Shown piece after piece: positions 14,294 to 27,100 of a stretch of 64,000 bases of DNA; position 1 is the stretch's first letter, and every line of letters starts with the position of its first letter. The notes below the pieces were generated by a model. That model saw only the letters and a list, made by a program, of their open reading frames with translations, ran no database searches and had not been told where the DNA came from. The DNA is taken from NCBI GenBank assembly GCA_023846275.1, contig CM043871.1:30658569-30722568 (forward strand). Direction: 5' to 3'. The DNA is from Vanilla planifolia (taxonomy: Eukaryota > Streptophyta > Magnoliopsida > Asparagales > Orchidaceae). Both the position numbers and the translations under genes were made by a program.

Positions 14294-15879
14294 TATACAT
14301 ATACATATACATATACATATGTTAATAGTATTAAAAAGCCATCATAATATTAGAACATATACAAATGATGCATGCTATACAATAATAATATTAGCATACA
14401 TTCTATAATTATATTTAAGGAGTTTAGTAAAATGATTTACTTATATCATAATTAATTAGTCAACCTATTTGATAGCTCTAAAAGATCTTTTTCATAAACT
14501 TTATATTTCTCTTATTTCAACTTTTTATTTTCTACACAATTCATATTATATTTGTTAATACTACTCACTCTCTACAAAAAAATTACAAAATCTATTTTAA
14601 ACAAATCCTAAACAAAGCTTCAAACATTCACATCTTTGGCTTATATCATATAATACAATCGCCCTATCATATTGTATGATCTAAGGGATACATAGTCAAA
14701 TAAGAGATTAAATGAGCGATCTCTATTAAATCTTCTCATGAACTTATCATACTCATTTGATGTCTATTGTGTACTTGTACAATCCATAACAAACATTAGT
14801 CAAACAAAGGACTAGATGAGTTATCATATTGGTGTATTTCTTAAATTGATCATAATTGTTTGAACAATTCATTATACTCTTACGATATTAGTGTTCAATG
14901 ATTGAACAAGGGATTAGATTGAACAATCATAGTTGTATCATTTCTGAACCAATTGTCTGATCCATTGAGTACATGTATGATGATTAGTTGGTTGACTCAT
15001 ACACAATAGGTTTAGGGCCTTTCACTTGCCCCATTGTATTTATCATACCAAATGATTTGGTCGATCATCTTATATGATCACCATGGTTGAGATTAGCAAC
15101 GGGCCACTTGACAAAAACTCTACCAAATTCTTACATGATCCATTTTCAAAACATCCTAACCAAAAAATATGTAATTTATAATAACTAACTTGGGTAGGAA
15201 TATGCCTTGACACATTGTTCCAACAAAGTGAAAGTAGAAACCCATTTTTTTCTTCCTTAAGTTCTTCCACTTCTACTTTGATTCTTTGAATACCTACGAA
15301 AAAAAACAAGTTGGATGCACTTAAATCTTTTTTTCCTATTCCTTTAAGATCTATTCACTCTCCTTCTTCCTTCACCTAAAAATTTTAAGCGTAATCAATG
15401 CATAAGAAGGTGATAACTTATTCTCTTATTTCATAAGAGGATTATCTAATATTAAATAAATTTTGTTTTTTAAACTTTAAAATTGATGCAATTTCTAATG
15501 GCCTCTAAAGAATTTCAAACCACATGCTTAAAAATTCTTAAGCTAAGATATTCATGATGATATGATCAAATTTTGGGTATAGTGCCTACCATCCTAACAC
15601 ATTTTTAGGTGCCCATTCGTTATTGAGTTCTTAAGTTTTAGATCTACCATAAACAATTCTAATAAATGATATTTAGAAGAAATTTTGAGATTAATTAAAT
15701 AGGCCATTACAATAGATGTGATCATAGGTATCATATTTTTTCAATAGTTGCTAATTATTACTATATTAGTTTATTGAGTCATTCATTCATTCATTTCTTA
15801 TTATATACTTGATGTGTTATTTGTTGAACTAAAACAACTAAGTGATTCTTTAATTATAAGATTATTAGGTGAGAGTGAA

Positions 15880-16830
15880 TTCTTGTAACTAAATTTATTG
15901 AATGAGAGATATAAATTAGAGACAAGAAATTTTTTACTAAGTTGCTTGTCTTGTCCTTATCAAAATTTGATATTATGTTTAGGAATAGATTAGTTATTTG
16001 AATACTAAGTATTACTGATTGTGTAGAAAAGAAAGTTAAATTGATAGCTCCATATAAAGGAGTAATTTACTATAAAAAAAGAAGACGAATACCTTTGGTT
16101 TTTAAAATAAAGATACAAAAGCTATTACAAAGTAGGTAATGATGGATTTTGTTATATGTTGTCTACTATTCAAACGTTTAGAGTGTTAAAGGATGTATGC
16201 ATAATTTATGAATATCTTGATGTATTTTTAGAAGTATTTTTGGTCTTCCTTTTGATAACAAGATTGAATTTAAAATTTAGTTGGTATTGGGAGTTGATCT
16301 TATATCAAAGGCTCCATACCAAATGACACGGGCAAAATTTTAGAAGTAAAAATTTAGATTCAAGAGCTTTTGGTTAAGGGTTTTATTCACCATAGTATGA
16401 CTCCTTAAGAAGCATGTATTCTCTTTGATAAAAAGAATGATGGTAATTTGTAGATATGTATAAAGTATCAGCTTAAGAAACTAACAATTAAGAATAAATA
16501 TCTATTGTCAAGGATTGATAATTTGTTTCATAGATTACATAATATTGTGGTGTTTTCTAAGATAGGTTTAATATTTAGATATCATTAGTTAAAGATTAAA
16601 TAGGAGGACATTGCTATAACTACAACTTATAGGTTTTATGAACTTAATGAAAAAATTTCAAAATTTTTTGAATAAGTTTGTAATTATTTTTATTGATGAC
16701 ATAGTCATTTAAAATCTCTTAAAAACATGTGAATATCTTACATATTATTTTTTAATTTTTAAGAGAACACTAGTTATATATTAAGTTTTTTAAGTATGAA
16801 TTATAGTTGTCTTAGGTGATAGTTTTTGGG
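15880..16830 (+). mobile_element. Decayed Ty3/gypsy element, protease end and reverse transcriptase
   Basis: Read with frameshifts and stops on the plus strand, this stretch follows the order of a gypsy polyprotein. The end of the protease appears near 15975-16050 (FDIMF, then ITDCVEKKV, like the usual VILGMDWL and IDC motifs). The link to reverse transcriptase is near 16293-16400 (SYIKGSIPND, IQELLVKGFI). RT core motifs follow: KNKYLLSRIDNLF near 16492-16530, and the catalytic FIDDIVI near 16690-16706 followed by KTCEYL. Similarity fades by 16830 (FKRTLV). The spacing and the lysine-rich 'TIKNKY' motif fit chromovirus-type elements. The many stops show it is long dead. No LTRs could be tied to it. 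Confidence 0.75.
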
Positions 16831-19800
16831 ACAAGTGGAAAGTTGTGGTATATCTCACTCACTATTTAATGTTTGGTGTTATATAATCTCTCTTTTTCTT
16901 TTCTTCATGGGCTTAAAGACACATTTTTTAAAAACCATAATAGATATGAAACTTTTACAGTTTTAAAGCCCTAGTAAAAGTAAATTAAAAATCTTTTGTA
17001 TTTCTTTTAAAACATTAAGTTCATATAAATATAATGGAATATTAAATCATGTCCATGCTAAACTAAATACATAATGAGTTGATGTAATAACTTATATAAC
17101 AAAATAATAAAGCTAAACAACATTTAAGCAAAGATACCATTAAGCATCACCACATTGCTTTCTTGAAGACTTGAGCTATACATCATTCTAATTTAAAATG
17201 TCATATCATAAAATAAGCTAAGCCACCCAAAATATTGTAACAAGTATGTAAAACAAGTAAATTTTGGGTCATGTCTCGTGCTAGGTCAATCTCATAAAAT
17301 AAATATGTAAATAGCTTATAATATGCATAAGAAATAAAATATTATTTTATAGTTTAAAATTACATAATCTTCATATAAAAATAATGTAAATTTCATTAAG
17401 TCTTTTATTTTATATATTTCTTAATTAATTTTTTTAACTAGTTTTAAGACAAATCTTTTCTCCAATAGATTAACCAATTTCTCCCAAAACACCTTATTCC
17501 AAGAAAAAGCATCTTTAATAATGGCTCATTTGGTGCATCTTTTAAAAAAAAGATACTACAAGTAAGCATTGAATAAAGACAAAAAGACAATTTAAGTTTT
17601 TTTAATAGTTTGGGAAAAGGAAGTGAAACTTTCCTTTAGCTCTCCTAAAAAATACCTTTTTTTATCTATTTATAAAGAACTTATCAAAAAACATAGAATG
17701 ATTCAAAATAATTTTGTATAAATTCTAGAAAAATTATTTCTATTTCTAAAAGTTATAAAGAAAAAAATTCAAAGAGATCAAAGTTCTAATTATCAAACCA
17801 TTAATGACAAATTTGAAAAAAGTAAATCAACTTTTCTCATGAAAACTCAAAAAATGATGTCATGATCTATTAATAATGCTCTGATTGTGAACGTGTAGCA
17901 ATTTTGAGCAAAATGTGACAAAATAATGAGCTTGTAGTGTGATTCATTAACTTATTATATTTGAAATAAACTTTTATTTATTATGCTAAGACAATATCTC
18001 AATGAATATTTTAACTTGTCTGAAGTGATTAAGTTGGTTGTTAAAGTTTTCTACAACTTATTGTATTAATGGATGCTAAGATCCTATAAAGGAGATAAAA
18101 AATTGACTTCAATTGTCTCAACGATACTTCAGTACATCTAGCACATTTTTAGTTATTGTAAGGATATTGTACTTGTACAATAATTGCTATCATATTCTGT
18201 AGTGCAAGTTATAAAAGCTTTACTTAAGTTTTTCAACCAACATATTGGATGATAACTAGGATCAAACAAATATATTTAATTAATTTTCTTTTTTTAATGA
18301 ATCATACAAGTGTGATATATAGATCAGTATTATCGTTTCTAAGCACCGTTCTCTTGGGATTTTTCTATATGATGCTATGATACAAGTATGTTGAAATTCA
18401 TTTAAGAGAAAATAACATGAATTTGTAACATATAATGATCATGCTCATATAACATATTATGTCTTATTTGTATGATAATGCCATATTATTTTTATCTTAT
18501 TTGTCTTAATTTATTATGTAATGAGAATAAATGTATAAGTATGATATCATACTTTGTATTATAGGATTTAGCATTCATAAACCATACAAACCAGAGCTTT
18601 ATCATTGTATTTGAATGAAGATCGATATGATCAAGCTATAATTAATTATTCTTAGTTAAATAGTTGGTTGTATTGGTATGATGAATACATCATATGTATT
18701 TGGCCACATTAAAAGTCACATATATTATAGATTATGAGAAAAAATAAATTTTACACTCATAGAAAAATATAGTCATCTAAATACGATGATGATAATAACC
18801 CAACTCTTAAAATATGAGTAGGAATTATACAAGGTCAATACCATGAATGATTGATTTCACATGTAATATTTCTTAATCTAAATGACTATCATATATGTAT
18901 GACGAGGCCATTATAATTATATGATATTATGACAATTATGAATACTATTAACAATATAAGCCTGAACTAGATCATAGAAGTATGATATTGGTCATCATAA
19001 TATATGATCATGAGATAATTAAAATCAAAGCTAATTTAAACTTAATTTTATTAGCTTTACCACATGTTTTGAGTTTAAGATGTTTTATAATGAATGACAT
19101 ATACTTTCTAGTGTTAATCATGATTAATTGAGTTTAAGTATGAATGATTTAATAAGAAAGCACTAGATGAAATGCGAACCTTGTGCATTAAAGGAAAAGT
19201 TTAATTGTAGACTATGATCATCTCTAAGTGGTTTAGCCATATTACAAAGAAGTTTTCATTTTGGCTCCATGATCTGTAGGTCGAGCCATCCTTGAGCAAA
19301 AATCTTCAAGCTTCATTTCTCTCCAAGTTGCATGTATCTTTCTCCACACTAACATAAACTATTTTCACTGTCTAATTTTGGACATACATAGCCCTTCAAA
19401 CATCCATTAGCAACATAGAGATTTGTTTATGATTATCAATCTTAAGGTGTAACACTTAGAAAGACTTTCATGGTATAAGAGATGGATCTACTTTACACCA
19501 TCTATATGGCTAAGATAAGGTAAACTTATGCAATGTCCCATATTACTCCTTTGTCAATAAATAAGGTAACCAACATCTAACTATTATATGACTCTACTTT
19601 GATTGTCATTAATACTTTATTGTTTTAATCGACTCCAATTATATATGAATTTGAGGTCATATAGTACTTTAGTAAAAACTATAAAAATGTAATTTATTTT
19701 TAACCCTATATCTTTATATGATGATTTGATGATAACAAATCTATATACTTTTGTTAACTAATATGCATTTTAAGTGTTTGCTGAATAAGATTCGCAAACA

Positions 19801-20350
19801 TGATAAATGATGATCAAGGATGATGGTTAGCTCAACTTTCTCAGGGGTGTAGCCCCGTGGTCTTTGCTTTTAATGGGGTTGCATTCATTTATATCACATC
19901 ATTACTTAATTTATTTTATTAGAATGTTAAATCTATGTTAAAAATCATGTGACACTTAGGTTCATACATCATCTTATGTTTTTCACTTTCTTCATGGGCA
20001 ATACTCATACATGCTTACTTGATTTTTCTCTATCTTATGAGTTTGCACAATTTAATAAGTGAATCCAATTTGCACATTCAGTGAAATGCATTAGATGTAT
20101 CATGGTTTATGCCTTAATCAAGTATAAACTAAATTGAAACCGAAGTGTTAAGTTGATTGTATAGTATGATATTTGTTTTAACATACAATATGATTTGCAT
20201 GTAGGCTATTCATGGTGAGTAAGAACACAAACATAAATATTTTGTACATTACAATGCTAGGGTATTGTACTTATAAAATTTATTTGAGCCAAAATAATCA
20301 AGTAAATAGGTAATGTTAAAAAGCTTTATTATGATCCATCTCAACAAAAA
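16831..20350. other. AT-rich intergenic DNA with recurrent 'tatgatc' words
   Basis: No gene, RNA or clear element is visible. Words such as 'tgtacaag', 'tatgatc' and 'gatcata' recur more than their surroundings suggest, here and at 3.7-4.4, 14.6-15.1 and 30.0-30.4 kb. They may be fragments of one old AT-rich dispersed family. Near 19840 there is a short GC-richer patch ('ggggtgtagccccgtgg') with a small inverted repeat. Confidence 0.45.
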
Positions 20351-20640
20351 AGTTTAAGAAATCAAACATAAGAAAAGAAACAAAATATTCATATAATATG
20401 ATGTTACTCATTATGCAAGTATAATTCTATTATGACAAAGAGTTTGAAAAATTTAACATAAACAAAAAGAAAACTTGATATTTTTTTTTATAATATGATG
20501 TTACTTATTGTACAAATATCATTCTATTTCAATATAAAGTTTAAGAAATTTAACATGAGTGATAAAATAATCCAACATATTCATACATTATAATAGGATA
20601 TATTATACAAGTTTAATCCTATTTAATAGATATTAAATAT
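20351..20640. repeat. Three-copy diverged tandem repeat upstream of the PAC2 gene
   Basis: Three blocks begin with 'agtttaagaaat' or 'agtttgaaaaat' near 20351, 20441 and 20537 and continue through 'acata...aatatgatgttac' and 'caa(g/a)tat(a/c)attctat'. The period is about 90-96 bases. The array lies 0.5-0.8 kb before the PAC2 start codon. Confidence 0.65.
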
Positions 20641-20869
20641 CAAGAGAACTAAATAGAGAATATTATTCAATACAATGTGTACCTATCATATAATAGTTAG
20701 TTAATCAATTAAAAGACAAAAAAAATTTATTAGTTGGATAGCCATAGCTTTAAGAAACTTATAAACCATTATTTCAATATAAATATGATCTACAAATACT
20801 TGAGGAAGAACTAATGTTATTTAGTACATTTACTAAGAGAGGTGTTTTTTTTATGAAATTTAAAAATAA

Positions 20870-21124
20870 TACGACGCTACACTCTTGGAGACAGGGTTGA
20901 GAAAATCGAACTAAAATTCTGTTGCTAAAATAATTCCAGACATGCCTGCTTCGCGTAATTCATTTTTTTCGTTCAAAATACGAAAAAATTAGCTTTTTAA
21001 TATGGAAATAATGATCATCGATCGTTTCCATGAGGCCTGTGGTCTTTTTGTTTTCGAAATGCCAATGCGACAATCACAGTAAACTGTCCAGGCGCTTCGG
21101 TGGGAACTACAATCTCCTCTGCCG
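20870..21124 (+). promoter_or_regulatory. Probable promoter and 5' leader of the PAC2 gene
   Basis: GC and CpG content rise sharply here compared with the AT-rich DNA upstream ('acgacgctac', 'cgatcgtttcc', 'ccaggcgcttcgg'), and the first coding exon starts at 21125. I cannot place a TATA box or transcription start with confidence, so this is inferred from position and composition only. Confidence 0.35.
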
Positions 21125-21184
21125 ATGGAATTTACGCTCGAAGATGGCGAAAGCTTTTCCACTGATTGCTCTACTATCGTCCTT
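21125..21184 (+). CDS. PSMG2: PAC2 exon 1
   Basis: Twenty codons ([20 protein letters not shown]) from the ATG at 21125 to the donor GTAAGC at 21185. The start matches the MEF start and DCSTL/I motif typical of plant family members. The frame stops soon after the donor, so splicing of the 89-base intron to 21274 is needed. Confidence 0.85.
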
Positions 21185-24100
21185 GTAAGCACCGAGGATT
21201 GAGGCGGCATCACTCTTTTTACTGTAGGGTTCAAACGGCTCTCGTCTTTTATCCATTTTGGAATCTTCTGCAGCCAGGGTTGTCGATCGGGAACTTCAGT
21301 CAGTTGGCGGTCGACCTCCTGATCTCATCCTTGAGAGCCAAAAGAGTTGCGTACTTAGACGAGCCTTCCGTCCTTCCTTGCGTTGGTAATGATGCCTATG
21401 GTCCACTTCCAGAAGGGATTCTTAGCCTTCCTCTTGAAGGTCTGTGCAGAAGCCGTAGTTAAAAAGAATAATGTTTATAATCGGATTGTTTTAGTTATTA
21501 TCAATGCACTTAATACTGAGTATGCCTGACTTCTGAAACATGGAAGAATACGCCTTTTTGAATTGGCATTTGGTTTGTAAAATGTGATGATGTTTTCATT
21601 TTTTTTTTTTTCATGTTTTCATTAGATATTTGATTTGTTTGTTAAAGACTGGTCGAAAAGAAGTAATATTTCATAATCTGAATTTGAGGCTAACATTATT
21701 TGGTTCATTTTTTTGACTGAGCTGAATCAACTGACAACATTCTGTTTTTTCAGGTTGATTTGGAAAAATTCAATTCGGCTTTTAGTTTTAGCTTGCATTT
21801 TCAGTTTAGAAAACCTAATCGACTAAAAAATTGAACCATCTACTCTGGTTTTTGGTTTCGTTTTTCAGTTTACCTGGTTTGATTTTATGTTTATTTTGGC
21901 TTTAATGTACTATAAAACATAGCTTTTAGAGTATGGATTCATTCCATTAGTGAAGGTTCAAACAAAAAGTTTAGTTTTTTTATTTGGTTTGATTTTTGAA
22001 TAATATTTGATTGTTCTGTTTGGTTTTGTTTTTTAATAATGTTCTGTTTTGTTTGGTTTAATTTCTTGTCCTTACAAAGAACCTTGCAATTTGGCTGATT
22101 CATTTATACTACTGCTCAAACTGATTGAATTCTTACCCCTATTTGAAATGATGTGTCAATCTGTCCCTACAATATTGTATTTTTATCATCTTGTTCTCAA
22201 AAGGTGCCATTGAATTATATTTGTACCTAACTGCATCAAATTCCACGTTTAGTATTTCAAGGGAACTATAATTTTTATCTTTTCAACAAATCTTTTGGAA
22301 TAGAGCACATTCTAGCTGCATTTCAATTGAATGTATTTATAATGACTGATATACATCTCCTACCATTGTTTGTAAAAGATTGGAGTATTCCATAATTGGC
22401 CTATATACCTATTTAATGTCTGATGCTTATAATTGTAATTTCATTAATTTGTATTGCATCATGAACTTTAGAATAGTTATGACAAATAGCATCGCATTTA
22501 ACTATATCACTTATTTTTTGTAACATTGAATTCTATATTCAAAACATTATTATAGAGTTTTTATTGAGTGCAATTGAGATTAACATTTTCCTACCCATAT
22601 TATAACTTTAAATGCAATGTTGGAGCTTTAATATACATACATTGTGTCTTTTACTCATTCCTTACTCATAGGCTTAAGCTTTGGAGTTATTAGATGCTTA
22701 CCTAAGGGTATATTGGGCTTACTTTGGGTCTCAAGTTGTGCAGCTTCTTTAAAAAGTGTTATTTGAGTTAGGTTTGGTCATGGTAAGGAAATTATATTTT
22801 GGGTAAAATTAAGTGGTTCATGTATTTTGTAACTCTTATGGTCTTTTGGAGCTTTTTCTATAGTTGCTTAGCATAGTTTTGGTGATTCACATAGTTTCTC
22901 AATATGATTGAGTAGTTCTTGGTGCATACATAATGGTTACTATTGATGAGTGTTAGTGAAGCTACTTAGCTTTGTTCAAGTGATCGACAGATGGCTATTG
23001 TTATTGGACCATCCATGATATATTAATTGATGTAATCCACAAGCTATCCAAAAGGATTTGTTTTCATCGTTTGCAGCTTTAATGTTCGTCATAACATTTG
23101 GATTGATTGGTCTGAGGATTTTAAAATTTAAAGACGAAGTGATGTACAATAAGGATGAGATTTTCACTTGAAGAGGAAATTATTGAGCATAAATAGAATT
23201 AGGTTTATACTCATTGTAAGTTAACCTCAATGAATAATGTGGCTTGTTTTTGTAAATTTGAGTTTTTAAGTTATTTAATACCTACATAAAGGTATACTAT
23301 ACTTTATCCGATGCCTTTATAGTCTTATTCATCCTAAGCACAAATCTAGGATTCCCTTAACAATTAAATGACTAAGTTTTTCCTCCTACTTTTGAGAAAG
23401 TTCAAGTTGATTGGGACTACTTAAGATAAATTTATTTTTTACCCATTCAGTTTGTATGTTGCTTGTTGTTTCCAATGTATTGTTTTTGTCAGCTATTTCT
23501 AACATAATTTTAAGATAGAAAGATTGCACTCTTGTTTGTGATTATGTGATTGTAATATTAGAAATAGTATGAGAATGAAATTTGAATGATAAAAAGCTTA
23601 CAAAATTCAGCCCCAAGATGGTAAACTATGGATAGAAGCAGTAGAATAAAATTTAAAAGAAGAGTATAGATAAAAGTGTAATATAAGAGATGAAAATAGT
23701 ATGAGAGATGAATAGAAGAAATGAAAGATCATTAAGTGAATTTTTTTCAAAGATAGAAAATTCTATTTCAAAATGATGGTCAGGAGACAAAAAGTAATTC
23801 CAAAATATAAATAATCTAGAGATACAAAAAATAATTCCATATTAGTAGTACTAATTGGGGTTGTGATATTGCTATAGGATCAATTACTAGCTCCATTTAC
23901 TATATTATTTTAGGAATATATATATATACATATATGAATTTCCTTACTATTCTAGAGTTATATGAAATTGAGCTTAATTTGATCAAATTTTGGTTGCTAA
24001 GGCTTTAGTACCTTTATAAAATCGAGCACATAGTCTATTATTGTAGAATAACATGGATACATGCAAGTTTAAAGATAAAAGTAAAAACCACAAATAAAAA

Positions 24101-27100
24101 CATCTTTCCATATTTTGGGAATCTATCTAAAACTAGGAAATCTAAAATATAGAAACAAACTCTATTTTAAAGACTTTGTCTAAATATGATGTTTTAAATT
24201 TTTATAGCTTTTTGGATATGTTGTTGTTACATATGAAGAGTGCGATGTCATATTTAATCCATTATTCTAGAATTACCTTAAAAATGTGGAAACAAGCTCT
24301 ATTGTTAAGGTTTTATCTAAATATATTGTTTTCATTTTTCATGGCTTTTTGGGTATGACATAGCCGCATATGTAACTCTAATTTTTATTTCAAGAAAGCC
24401 CTTTAGATTATAGAAAGAAGTCATATTTTTCACATTATTGATTCGAATTTTTTCCATTAAGGTATTGTTCATTTTAAAGATTGTAATGTATGTTGTCCTT
24501 CCTTTTTTGTAATGTGATTGTTTTCCTTCCATCCTTTTATTGTCTCAAGGATACAATATATGCATGTGTGATAGTTTTGTATTTATTTCTAATAATATAA
24601 TAACCCATATGTCCTATTTAGGTTTATCAATATTGCATAGTTTGTTTTTCATGTATTTATGTTCTTCCATGATATTCATTATTATTATCTACCCTTCTTT
24701 TGTTGGAGAGCTAATTGAGAATATCAAGATGATTTAAAACTAACTTCTTTTTTATGAAAAAGTAATTAAACTTACGACAGTGTTTTTCTGAATGCCGGGC
24801 TAACAAATTGGTAGAAGGAGATGTAAATGATACGTTGAATAGGATAAAACCATATAGGATAAAGAGCAGATGTTTTTTGAAGTTGGAGAATTGGAGTATA
24901 TTTTATCAAAGCTAATATATGGAAAGTTGGCTCATGTGTTTTGGCCATGTATAATAGCGTATGATGCAACACTAATAACTATTATTAATATGAGAGGAAT
25001 ATGAAACCAATACTTCAAAAGTTTGGTGGCTAGATGTTGTGCCAAACAATGCATGTATTTTCATAGAGTAGAATTATCATAAGCTAGGTATGAAATATTG
25101 AACAAATAGAATTTCCAAGGTCTCCTTATAATGGTAGAGGTGTGATGATGATGAAAATTATGATGATTTGATGAAATTTATGGAACCTATGTGCTTTACT
25201 ACATTGGGCCTATTAGTTTTTTGTATTATGCTTTCTTTTTTTTTTGTTTCTAGTTTGTTTGGGGTTTGATAAATGTTATATGTTGCCATGAGCTTTAAGA
25301 GATGCTAGACAAGTTCCTAGTGATTGGGTCTGATATAATAAAAATCGGTCATTATAGCAGATTTTTTTTTCCAAACACTTATTATAAAAATCCCATAATT
25401 TTTATCATTGGTTTAAGAGTAATTAGAATTTTTTTGTCATAGATATATTAAAATTCTTTTTAGTCTAAGTATTCTACTTGTAGACACACATAATCTCTCT
25501 CTCTTTTATATATATATATACATCTGTGTGAAGAAGTATTGAGATGTTGTCTTAAAAATTATGATGTATTAAAAAAATCTTTGGGAGTAGGATTGATGTA
25601 CCAAAATCATAGTAACTTACAAATTGAAGTTAATTTTGATGTTAAGATTAGAAGTCTTTTTGATTATTGTGTTTGTGCAGTAAAAAATAGTGTTTTGGAG
25701 AAGTGAAAGAAACAATTTGTAGATTAAGTTCTCAAACTAATTATAGAATTGCATAATCTTGTGAGATGATGTAAATAAAAAAAATCTTATTTTACGATTT
25801 GAATTTTTTTTACTAAATAAATATTTTTAAATATGATGATCAGACAATTATTTATATTATAAGCAGTCTTTTTTTTAACGAAATAAACATTGAAGTAGAA
25901 TGTTATTTCATTAGAGATTTAATGTTATCATAAAGGATCATTACTAGTGTCTCTAATGCAAAACAGACGGATATTTTTTTATTCAACAAGCGTGATGTCC
26001 AATTTTGATGATGTCTCAGGGTTTGCGCATTGAGTAGGCTCTTGGATTTCAGCATTTAAATTAATTTAATGGTATTGTTTAGTCCTAATTGACTAAGTTG
26101 TCTCAGCTAAACATAATGATATCTTAGGTTTTAGAAATAAAAGGACAAGAAAGGTTTACCAAGCAAATCCAAAAAAAATTAATAGCATTGATGAAGGAGA
26201 ACATGGAGAACTCACCATCATTGGAATGAATACAGAGTTTGAGAAAAACTTTTTTTTAGTATATCTCTGTCAACTTTTTCTAGAAAGTGTCACAACTATT
26301 GGAAGTGAACCCAAGATTCTGTTTGAAATTAGTTTATTTTTGGAAAATCTAACAGTATATAAGAAATTTATAACTTAATTTTTGAAATGGGTTTTGAAAC
26401 CTAGTATGCATTTCAACCAAAAACCATGGGTTGTGTGTGTGTGTGTGTGGTCCTCCAAAATGGAGGCCTGTTGTGTGGAATGCTGTTTTTCTTTTTGTCT
26501 CAAAGACAAGGGCCTTCCCCAATTTTATTAATCCAGAAAAAGACATTGCAGAAGCAAAATGACTCATAATCTTTTTTTTGCTGAGTGCTAGTAATTATAT
26601 TTTCATATTATGAACAAACTACACCAATTCCTTTGCATATTAATCAGTCATTATGCTTCAGTTCATAAAATCGTATTATGTAGTTAATTTCAATAGTTCC
26701 TTACATACGTTTATAGCCAACTAACTGGTTCCAATTTGCAGCTTATGAGTCTCCTTCTCATGCAGTGGCTCTTATTCAACAGCGTTCTCCAATTATCAAG
26801 CTTCAGCTCTTTGATTTCAGGTTCATTGCTATGTGTTGAAGGAATCAGATAGTATTGACTATCTGTTGCTATAGTCTCACAATTGAAACAGAAGTAATAT
26901 TATGTTTATCATTCATTTTATGAGCAACTAAAAGCTTGAACATTATGCAGTTTCTAAGTTTAGAATTCCAGCTGTTCATTTGCTTGATCCAACGTAATGA
27001 TTTAGTCAGCAACAAAGGTTTGAGTAGTTGTTTGATTGGTATTCATTGCTGTGTGAATGTTTTCTCTTTGGTTGTGATATTGAAGAAACCATTGTTGTAT

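Larger units (their letters stand above)
21440..26741 (+). other. PAC2 intron 2, 5.3 kb
   Basis: An AT-rich intron with no recognised gene inside. It has a duplicated block near 24147-24357, a short poly-T run near 21600 and a GT microsatellite near its 3' end. The acceptor reads CCAATTTGCAG. Confidence 0.75.

Noticed and set aside
15070..15309. 79-codon minus-strand frame MFFFVGIQRIKVEVEEL
   Set aside because: Looks partly protein-like but has no partner exons or known motif, and lies in AT-rich intergenic DNA.
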